Source: Bacteroidales bacterium (GTDB lineage Bacteria; Bacteroidota; Bacteroidia; Bacteroidales; FEN-979). Taken from it: 28,924 nt of DNA. This document shows, in pieces, positions 18,003-23,669 of this stretch; positions within the stretch are counted from its first letter, which is position 1, and each line of letters opens with the position of its first letter. Position numbers and translations under genes: made by a program. The notes below the pieces were generated by a model. That model ran no database searches and was not told the DNA's origin. It saw only the letters and a list, made by a program, of their open reading frames with translations. The stretch covers positions 1 through 28,924 of the forward strand of contig JALNWE010000037.1 of the NCBI GenBank assembly GCA_023231065.1. The letters run 5' to 3'.

Positions 18003-18033
18003 AATATGTTAAATAATAGTAAATGATTAAATT

Positions 18034-18061
18034 AATAATGAAAAATCAATAATGAAAGATG
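18034..18061. repeat. Short A-rich tandem repeat between the four-helix-bundle gene and DUF1015
   Basis: Two adjacent 14-nt units, AATAATGAAAAATC and AATAATGAAAGATG, match at 12 of 14 positions. They sit in the 155-nt spacer (18003-18157) between the four-helix-bundle gene and the DUF1015 gene. Function unknown; possibly a by-product of past insertion or slippage. Confidence 0.5.
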
Positions 18062-18157
18062 AAAAAACAATAGTGTAAAACCATCCTCTGTGGAAAACTC
18101 AACCAGATACTAATTATAAATCATGATCTGGAGGCAGATGATATAAACTCAGGAAAG

Positions 18158-18580
18158 TTATAAGTCATCATCTTCTTCTTGTTCCCCGGGTTTAACGCTA
18201 CGTTGCAATGATCCGATCAAAGCTCCGATCATTTTAGTCATTTCCATCAGGTAATTTTTTGAATCATCAAAGGCGGCTGCAGACATAAATGAGCGGCTTT
18301 TGGCGATCGTAGATAAAACGACACATTCCCTGACCGAACTTTTTGCCATTTTCAAGTAATAGACGAACTGACTTTTATTTCTCGATGAACCCTCGGCAAT
18401 ATTAAGGGCGATACCGTTGGCAGAGGAGATGAACCGATCGAAAAAAGATTTCATGAAGGGATCGGTTGCAGTATTCTTTGCTTCCAGATATACCCAGTCG
18501 ATGTAATCAAGAGCTTTGTGATAAATTCTTAGGTCTTCAAACCTGAAGAAAGTAGTGGGTCTTTCGTGTTCGTTTTCCAT
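18158..18580 (-). CDS. Four-helix-bundle protein, S23 / 23S rRNA intervening-sequence family
   Basis: A 140-residue protein. FRFEDLRIYHKALDYID opens the first helix, and ALNIAEGSSRN and KSSVRECV are hallmark segments of the S23/IVP four-helix-bundle family (TIGR02436 type), first noticed in ORFs inside 23S rRNA intervening sequences. Similar folds occur in the Avd accessory proteins of diversity-generating retroelements, but no reverse transcriptase or repeat is nearby. The tail is acidic (EQEEDDDL). The ATG at 18580 is preferred to an in-frame TTG at 18604. It sits between serA and the DUF1015 gene on the same strand, probably inserted into an ancestral operon. Its role is unknown. Confidence 0.85.
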   Translation of the reverse strand: MENEHERPTTFFRFEDLRIYHKALDYIDWVYLEAKNTATDPFMKSFFDRFISSANGIALNIAEGSSRNKSQFVYYLKMAKSSVRECVVLSTIAKSRSFMSAAAFDDSKNYLMEMTKMIGALIGSLQRSVKPGEQEEDDDL

Positions 18581-18637
18581 TGGAATAGATTCTTTAATGA
18601 TCAATTAGTCAAAAGAAAGTATCGTATGAACCGCTAA

Positions 18638-19561
18638 TTATTTATTAACCTGAAAGGTTTTATCTCCGTGCTTGATAAAATTGACAATTTGTTTTGCTGC
18701 GGCGATACCGGCATTGATGTTTGCCTCTTGGGTCTGGGCCCCCATTTTCTTGGGAGTACAGAAGAACCGGCCTTTAAAACCAGCTTCAATTTCAGCTTTA
18801 TTGGTAGGTTCAACATCGGAAATATAAGCAAAATCTTTCCGTTCCTGAAACATTTTAAGCAAGTCCTGCTCATTGATCACCTCGGCTCTGGCAGTGTTGA
18901 TCAGGCAGGCAGGTGTCGGCATTTCAGATAACAGGGAAAAATTGATCGACTGTTTGGTCTGGCTGTTTGCAGGGATGTGCAGCGAGATAAAGTGGCAGGT
19001 TTGATAAAGTTCTTCAATAGTGCTTACCCATTTGACGCCATCTTTTTCAATTTCCTGTCTGGGAATAAAAGGATCAAATGCATAAACATCCATATCAAAC
19101 CCCTTTGCTATCCGCGCCACATTTTTTCCCACGAAACCATACGCATGGATTCCCAGTTTCTTCCCTTTAAGTTCTGTCCCGGACTTTCCATTGTAAAAAT
19201 TCCGGATATAATAAACCATCATTCCAAGAGCAAGCTCAGCAACGGCATTAGAATTTTGACCAGGCGTGTTCATGGCAACAACCTCTTTAGCGCTTGCAGC
19301 AGCCAGGTCAATATTATCATAACCGGCGCCTGCCCTGACGATGATTTTAAGTTTTGATCCTGCATCGATCACTTCTTTGGTCGCTTTATCGCTGCGGATA
19401 ATAACAGCATCGACATCAGCTATAGCTTTAATGAAATCGTCCTGGCTGGTGTAACTTTCAAGAAGAACAAGTTCAAATCCGGCTTCTTCAACTACCTTGC
19501 GGATTCCTTTTACGGCCAAAGGAGCAAAAGGCTTATCAGTAGCAATTAATACTTTCGTCAT
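18638..19561 (-). CDS. serA: D-3-phosphoglycerate dehydrogenase, short lysine type (IIIK)
   Basis: A 307-residue D-2-hydroxyacid dehydrogenase without ACT or regulatory domain. RAGAGYDNIDLA, the NAD-binding LGIHAYGFVGKNVARI, SLHIPANSQTKQ and the active-site arginine in NTARAEVINE are all present. Where most enzymes have PHIGA, this one has TPKKMGAQTQEAN, with lysines 271-272 taking the place of the catalytic histidine. That is the type IIIK phosphoglycerate dehydrogenase found in Bacteroidota and Entamoeba histolytica. It oxidises 3-phosphoglycerate to 3-phosphohydroxypyruvate, the first step of serine synthesis; serC lies 48 nt upstream. A longer frame to 19609 uses a non-ATG start and would consume the serC-serA hairpin; the ATG at 19561 gives the normal MTKVLIAT start. 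Confidence 0.93.
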   Translation of the reverse strand: MTKVLIATDKPFAPLAVKGIRKVVEEAGFELVLLESYTSQDDFIKAIADVDAVIIRSDKATKEVIDAGSKLKIIVRAGAGYDNIDLAAASAKEVVAMNTPGQNSNAVAELALGMMVYYIRNFYNGKSGTELKGKKLGIHAYGFVGKNVARIAKGFDMDVYAFDPFIPRQEIEKDGVKWVSTIEELYQTCHFISLHIPANSQTKQSINFSLLSEMPTPACLINTARAEVINEQDLLKMFQERKDFAYISDVEPTNKAEIEAGFKGRFFCTPKKMGAQTQEANINAGIAAAKQIVNFIKHGDKTFQVNK

Positions 19562-19578
19562 AGTAAAATCAATTAAAG

Positions 19579-19602
19579 GAAGGCGCAACAGAGTGCGCCT
19601 TC
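19579..19602 (-). other. Perfect hairpin in the serC-serA intercistronic gap
   Basis: GAAGGCGCA (19579-19587) and TGCGCCTTC (19594-19602) form a perfect 9-bp stem with a 6-nt loop. It lies between the serC stop (19610) and the serA ATG (19561). In the minus direction only a weak T-stretch follows, so it may be a partial terminator, an RNA-processing or a stability element setting the serC:serA ratio. Confidence 0.75.
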
Positions 19603-19609
19603 GTAACAA

Positions 19610-20680
19610 TTATAAGTTATTCTTTTCAAATTCATTCATGGCATCAATCAATGCCTGTACACTTTCCAGTGGCAATGCATTGTAGGTGGATGCGCGGAAA
19701 CCGCCAACCGAGCGGTGACCTTTAATACCGATCATCCCTTTCGATTTGGCAAATTCCATGAACGCATCTTCCTTGCCTTTGTACTGCTCTTTCATGACAA
19801 AACATATATTCATCCTCGACCGGCTTTCTTTTTCAACGGTCCCGACAAACATTTTACTATTGTCAATGGTGTCGTACAACATTTTGGCTTTCTTGATATT
19901 GTTTGCTTCCACGGCTTTCACGCCGCCAAGGTTTTTAATCCACCGTAAGGTTTCAAGACAGGTGTAAATGGCAAAAACAGGAGGCGTATTATACAAAGAA
20001 GGATCTTTCAGATGAGTGGCATAATTAAGCATGGAAGGGATCTTCCGGTCAACTTTTCCCAAAACCCCATCTTTAATGATGACAAAAGTAACCCCCGCAG
20101 GCCCCAGGTTTTTTTGAGCGCCGCCATAGATCAGGGAATATTTTGAAACATCCACAGGCCGGCTGAGAATATCTGATGACATGTCAGCAATCAATGGGAC
20201 AGGGCTGTCCATGTCGTAACGGAGCTCGGAACCATAAATGGTGTTATTGGTGGTGATATGAAAGTAATCCACATCGGAGGGAATGGTAAATCCCTTTGGG
20301 ATATAATTGAAGTTTTTATCTTTTGAAGAAGCTATAATTTCCACCTCACCAAAATATTTCGCTTCTTTTATGGCCTTTTCAGCCCAGACCCCTGTTTCCA
20401 GATAAGCTGCCTTATGGTTCAGAAAATTAAAGGGGACCATACAGAATTGCAAACTGGCGCCACCGCCTAAAAAGATTACCTGATAGCCGGAAGGGATATT
20501 CAGCATCTCTTTGAAGAGAGACATGGTTTCATCAAGGATCGCCTGAAAATCTTTGCTTCGGTGAGAAATCTCCAGCAATGACATTCCGATACCATTAAGG
20601 TCCAATATCGCTTTGGCAGAGTTTTCAATAGCCACGCGAGGCAGAACGGAGGGACCAGCGTTAAAATTGTGTTTTTTCAT
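19610..20680 (-). CDS. serC: Phosphoserine aminotransferase
   Basis: A 356-residue class V aminotransferase of usual SerC length. It starts MKKHNFNAGPSVLP, with the conserved FNAGPS; EISHRSKDF and LGGGASLQF bind PLP and substrate; K190 in YGGAQKNLGPAG is the PLP lysine; HRSVGGFRASTYNA closes the active site. It converts 3-phosphohydroxypyruvate and glutamate to phosphoserine and 2-oxoglutarate, the second step of serine synthesis. It is the first gene of the minus-strand serine cluster, with a promoter at 20769-20800. Confidence 0.97.
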   Translation of the reverse strand: MKKHNFNAGPSVLPRVAIENSAKAILDLNGIGMSLLEISHRSKDFQAILDETMSLFKEMLNIPSGYQVIFLGGGASLQFCMVPFNFLNHKAAYLETGVWAEKAIKEAKYFGEVEIIASSKDKNFNYIPKGFTIPSDVDYFHITTNNTIYGSELRYDMDSPVPLIADMSSDILSRPVDVSKYSLIYGGAQKNLGPAGVTFVIIKDGVLGKVDRKIPSMLNYATHLKDPSLYNTPPVFAIYTCLETLRWIKNLGGVKAVEANNIKKAKMLYDTIDNSKMFVGTVEKESRSRMNICFVMKEQYKGKEDAFMEFAKSKGMIGIKGHRSVGGFRASTYNALPLESVQALIDAMNEFEKNNL

Positions 20681-20768
20681 AGCAATTAGTTTTATTAGTT
20701 ATGCGATTAAAAGGTAAAGCGCTTCAAAAATTAAAAAACAAAGTAAATCATTTTTTTAATAGTGCTTT

Positions 20769-20800
20769 CAAAAATATAAATAAAAATCATGGAAAGCAAA
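20769..20800 (-). promoter_or_regulatory. Bacteroidetes-type promoter for the serC cluster
   Basis: On the minus strand TTTG (20800-20797), a 20-nt spacer, and TATTTTTG (20776-20769) fit TTTG-N19/20-TAnnTTTG. The predicted start site leaves a leader of roughly 85 nt before the serC ATG at 20680. It lies in the divergent region shared with the acyl-CoA reductase gene. Confidence 0.7.
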
Positions 20801-20841
20801 TCATTTCCCTCCTTGAAGTCATTCAATTTCAATTATTCCAT

Positions 20842-20849
20842 TAATTTTG
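20842..20849 (+). promoter_or_regulatory. Possible -7 element for the acyl-CoA reductase gene
   Basis: TAATTTTG matches TAnnTTTG and lies 14 nt before the ATG at 20863. No TTTG partner is present at 19-21 nt, so the match is partial. Confidence 0.4.
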
Positions 20850-20862
20850 TAAAAATTAATCC

Positions 20863-21915
20863 ATGAAAGTCGCTGAACGTATTTCTTCTTTCATACAGCT
20901 GGGAGAATACCTACGGACTTTTAAGAAAAGCCCCGGGAACCTTTTTTTAAGTCCGCTTACCGATGCAGCCTACCGGTCTTCCATTGAAAATCCATGGTTC
21001 ACCCCTGAGAATATAACCACGGCCATCGGTTCAATCGGCCAAATGCTGGAACCCGTGAAACTTCATCAATGGCTTGAGCCATACGGGCAAAAAATCACAG
21101 ACAACACGGGACCAAGGACCATTGGCGTTGTCATGGCCGGGAACATTCCGTTGGTAGGTTTCCATGATTTTATCTGTGTGTTGATGTCGGGTAACAGAAT
21201 AAAAGCAAAACTTTCTTCATCCGATGCTTATTTATTGCCCGCTATTTCGCAAATGTTGGTTCAAATCCAACCTCTATGGAAAGAGTATTTGAATTTGACT
21301 ACTGGGAAACTAGGAGAGATGGACGCAGTTATTGCCACAGGGAGCGCCAATACCTCCAGGTATTTTGAGTATTATTTCGGTAAATACCCTCATATAATAA
21401 GGAATCACAGAAATAGTATCGCGGTGTTGAATGGAAAGGAAACGGATTCGGTTTTACATGATCTGACTAAAGATATCATGCTGTTTTTTGGTATGGGATG
21501 CCGTAGTATTTCAAAGCTTTTTATTCCCGCAGGATATGATGTTGAAAAACTAAAAACCGTATTGGCACATTACAGTAATTACCTGACCCATAACAAATAT
21601 GCAAATAATTATAATTATCAGAAATCAATTCTCCTGATAAACAACATGCCATTCTTTGATGCAGGATCCATCCTGCTCCGTAACAATAAATCCATCAATT
21701 CTCCCATCGCGGTCCTTCATTTTGAGGAATATCGGGACCAGGAAGGGCTAACAGAAGCCATACAGGCTGATATTTCTACGATTCAGTGCATCGTTTCAGA
21801 ATCCCCGCTTCCTTTTCCATCGGTTCTTCCGGGAAAAGCCCAATTTCCCGAATTGTGGGATTATGCGGACCAGGCTGATACCATGGACTTCTTGCTCTCC
21901 TGTTTTTCTAAATAA
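20863..21915 (+). CDS. Acyl-CoA reductase (LuxC-like aldehyde dehydrogenase family)
   Basis: A 350-residue protein resembling the LuxC-type acyl-CoA reductase family. TIGVVMAGNIPLVGFHD near residues 86-102 matches the conserved N-terminal block; the likely nucleophile is C213 in FFGMGCRSISKLF; KYANNYNYQKS follows. LuxC proteins reduce activated fatty acids to aldehydes via an acyl-cysteine intermediate with NADPH. The physiological substrate in Bacteroidota is not clear. The gene diverges from serC across a 182-nt region and uses the ATG at 20863. It is shorter than LuxC itself (about 480 residues). Confidence 0.82.
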   Translation: MKVAERISSFIQLGEYLRTFKKSPGNLFLSPLTDAAYRSSIENPWFTPENITTAIGSIGQMLEPVKLHQWLEPYGQKITDNTGPRTIGVVMAGNIPLVGFHDFICVLMSGNRIKAKLSSSDAYLLPAISQMLVQIQPLWKEYLNLTTGKLGEMDAVIATGSANTSRYFEYYFGKYPHIIRNHRNSIAVLNGKETDSVLHDLTKDIMLFFGMGCRSISKLFIPAGYDVEKLKTVLAHYSNYLTHNKYANNYNYQKSILLINNMPFFDAGSILLRNNKSINSPIAVLHFEEYRDQEGLTEAIQADISTIQCIVSESPLPFPSVLPGKAQFPELWDYADQADTMDFLLSCFSK

Positions 21916-21921
21916 AAAATC

Positions 21922-21952
21922 TTTGTAATTCAAAAAGAAATCTTTAATTTTG
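21922..21952 (+). promoter_or_regulatory. Bacteroidetes-type promoter for rpmE2
   Basis: TTTG (21922-21925), a 19-nt spacer, and TAATTTTG (21945-21952) match the consensus exactly. The element begins just after the acyl-CoA reductase stop and ends 27 nt before the L31 start, so rpmE2 has its own promoter. Confidence 0.8.
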
Positions 21953-21978
21953 CACCCTCATAAAAAAATTCTGATAAA

Positions 21979-22248
21979 ATGAAAAAAAATATTCATCCGA
22001 AAGATTACAGATTGGTGGTTTTCAAAGATATGTCGAACGAATATGCCTTTCTTTCCAAATCTACCGTGAAAACTAAAGAGACGATCGTTTGGGAAGACGG
22101 CTTGGAGTATCCTTTAATCAAACTTGAGATTTCCCATACTTCTCATCCATTCTATACCGGTAAGATGAAATTGGTGGATACAGCGGGCCGCGTTGATAAA
22201 TTTAAAAGCCGTTATCAGAAGCATTTGGATATGAAGGCTTCGAAATAA
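21979..22248 (+). CDS. rpmE2: 50S ribosomal protein L31 type B
   Basis: An 89-residue protein starting MKKNIHPKDYRLVVF, with SHPFYTGKMKLVDTAGRVDKF, characteristic of bacterial L31. It lacks the paired cysteines of zinc-binding type A L31, so it is the type B (C-minus) paralogue, which is slightly longer. L31 bridges the two ribosomal subunits. It has its own promoter upstream and a strong intrinsic terminator immediately downstream, so it is an independent transcription unit. Confidence 0.97.
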   Translation: MKKNIHPKDYRLVVFKDMSNEYAFLSKSTVKTKETIVWEDGLEYPLIKLEISHTSHPFYTGKMKLVDTAGRVDKFKSRYQKHLDMKASK

Positions 22249-22265
22249 TTTTTTAAACCTGTTTG

Positions 22266-22299
22266 AAAGGCCTCCAATTTATTTAGGAGGCCTTTTTTT
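22266..22299 (+). terminator. Intrinsic terminator of rpmE2
   Basis: AAAGGCCTCC (22266-22275) pairs perfectly with GGAGGCCTTT (22286-22295) around a 10-nt loop, followed by a T-run to 22299. It lies 18 nt past the L31 stop. Confidence 0.93.
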
Positions 22300-22314
22300 A
22301 TTCCCATAATTTCC

Positions 22315-22322
22315 TAATTTTG
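22315..22322 (+). promoter_or_regulatory. Possible -7 element for the GlmU-like gene
   Basis: TAATTTTG matches TAnnTTTG and lies 41 nt before the ATG at 22363, just past the rpmE2 terminator. The -33 position falls in the terminator T-run (CTTT rather than TTTG), so the match is partial. Confidence 0.45.
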
Positions 22323-22362
22323 TAGGCAAAACCAATTCATTAGCAATATAATCTTGAGCATC

Positions 22363-23553
22363 ATGAATTATATTCTTTTCGATGAGAGTATTGTCCGGAC
22401 AAACCTGCTACCCCTTACATTTATGCGCCCTGTTGCGGATATCCGTATTGGTATTCTGACAATCCGGGAAAAATGGGAAAAAAGGTTAAAAACAAAAACT
22501 TCTTCCCTGACCGACAATTATCTTTCTCAGAAATTTCCCATTATTAGGGAAAATGAGAATGTACTGATCAATGGATCTATCATACCCAATGATGAAATTA
22601 TTGGGGTCATTAAAAATCTGAAACGGAATCAGATTGTTTTATATGATGATACCATTATTGCTTTGCATGTTATGGAGGAAGAACTGGACAGGATCGGCGA
22701 TCAGTCATCCGAAGGAATTGAAGAAATAAGGATTTCTAATCCTCCCCAAAAGATCAATCATACTTGGGAAATTTTCTCCAAGAATGAAACAGCAATCCAG
22801 GAGGACTATACCCTGATGACTAAAGGTCGTAAATCACAAAAAATCAGTGGGACAAACCGGCTGATCGGGGAAGAAAATATTTTTATTGAGAAAGGGGCCA
22901 GACTCGAATTTGTCATACTCAACGCTACTACCGGGCCAATCTATATAGGAAAAGATGCTGAGATCATGGAAGGCGCTGTAATCCGTGGCCCTTTTGCGCT
23001 GGGTGAAGGCGCTCAGGTTAAAATGGCTGCAAAAATTTATGGACCAACTACCGTCGGCCCGTTTTGTCGCGTCGGGGGAGAAATAAGCAATTCTGTCCTT
23101 TTCGGATATTCGAATAAACACCATGATGGTTTCTTAGGCCATTCGGTGATCGCCGAATGGTGCAATCTGGGCGCAGATACAAATACTTCTAACCTGAAAA
23201 ATACCTACGACTTCGTCAGGGTCTGGAGCTATGCCAAACAGACCTTTGTCAATACCCATCTGCAATTTTGCGGCCTGATCATGGGTGACCATTCAAAATG
23301 TGCCATTGATACCCAGTTCAATACAGGAACAGTTGTAGGCGTCAGCGCCAATATTTTTGGTTCAGGCCTCCAGCGGAATTTCATTCCCAGTTTTACTTGG
23401 GGCGGAACTTCAGGGCACACCAATTACAATATCAAAAAAGCCATCGAAGTTGCTGAGATTGTTTTCAAACGCCGCAATCGTACATTGGATGATACGGAAA
23501 AGGGATTGCTGACGAATGTATATAACCTAACCATGAAAAATAAATTCCTGTAA
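22363..23553 (+). CDS. Bacteroidetes-type GlmU-like UDP-GlcNAc diphosphorylase / acetyltransferase
   Basis: A 396-residue protein with an N-terminal nucleotidyltransferase-like part (MNYILFDES ... LTFMRPVADIRIGI) and a C-terminal left-handed beta-helix of hexapeptide repeats from about residue 170 (IYIGKDAEIMEGAVIRGP ... GADTNTSNLKNTY). It fits the alternative bacterial GlmU-like family of Bacteroidota (TIGR03991 type), proposed to make UDP-GlcNAc from glucosamine-1-phosphate for peptidoglycan and LPS. It is clearly different from E. coli GlmU at the N-terminus. The ATG at 22363 is preferred to a TTG at 22354. A terminator follows at 23593. Confidence 0.85.
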   Translation: MNYILFDESIVRTNLLPLTFMRPVADIRIGILTIREKWEKRLKTKTSSLTDNYLSQKFPIIRENENVLINGSIIPNDEIIGVIKNLKRNQIVLYDDTIIALHVMEEELDRIGDQSSEGIEEIRISNPPQKINHTWEIFSKNETAIQEDYTLMTKGRKSQKISGTNRLIGEENIFIEKGARLEFVILNATTGPIYIGKDAEIMEGAVIRGPFALGEGAQVKMAAKIYGPTTVGPFCRVGGEISNSVLFGYSNKHHDGFLGHSVIAEWCNLGADTNTSNLKNTYDFVRVWSYAKQTFVNTHLQFCGLIMGDHSKCAIDTQFNTGTVVGVSANIFGSGLQRNFIPSFTWGGTSGHTNYNIKKAIEVAEIVFKRRNRTLDDTEKGLLTNVYNLTMKNKFL

Positions 23554-23592
23554 ACATCATCCGTTTGTTGGCATAAAACTTGTTAATACCCC

Positions 23593-23619
23593 AACCCTGG
23601 TTTTTTCACCAGGGTTTTT
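23593..23619 (+). terminator. Intrinsic terminator of the GlmU-like gene
   Basis: AACCCTGGT (23593-23601) and ACCAGGGTT (23608-23616) form a perfect 9-bp stem with a 6-nt loop, followed by a T-run to 23619. It lies 39 nt past the stop of the GlmU-like gene and separates it from lon. Confidence 0.92.
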
Positions 23620-23624
23620 GACAT

Positions 23625-23658
23625 TTTGACGCGCGGGCTAATTTGACGTACAGGCTAA
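23625..23658 (+). repeat. 17-bp tandem direct repeat upstream of lon
   Basis: Two head-to-tail units, TTTGACGCGCGGGCTAA (23625-23641) and TTTGACGTACAGGCTAA (23642-23658), agree at 14 of 17 positions. They end 11 nt before the lon ATG and lie just after the preceding terminator, where the lon promoter and operator should be. A regulator-binding site is possible; no clean sigma consensus was found. Confidence 0.6.
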
Positions 23659-23669
23659 TCTTGAATTTA

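Noticed and set aside
18158..18580. Diversity-generating retroelement accessory (Avd) interpretation
   Set aside because: No reverse transcriptase, template repeat or variable repeat was found nearby.
23643..23669. TTG start for lon
   Set aside because: It would place the second unit of the direct repeat inside the coding sequence, and a good ATG follows at 23670.
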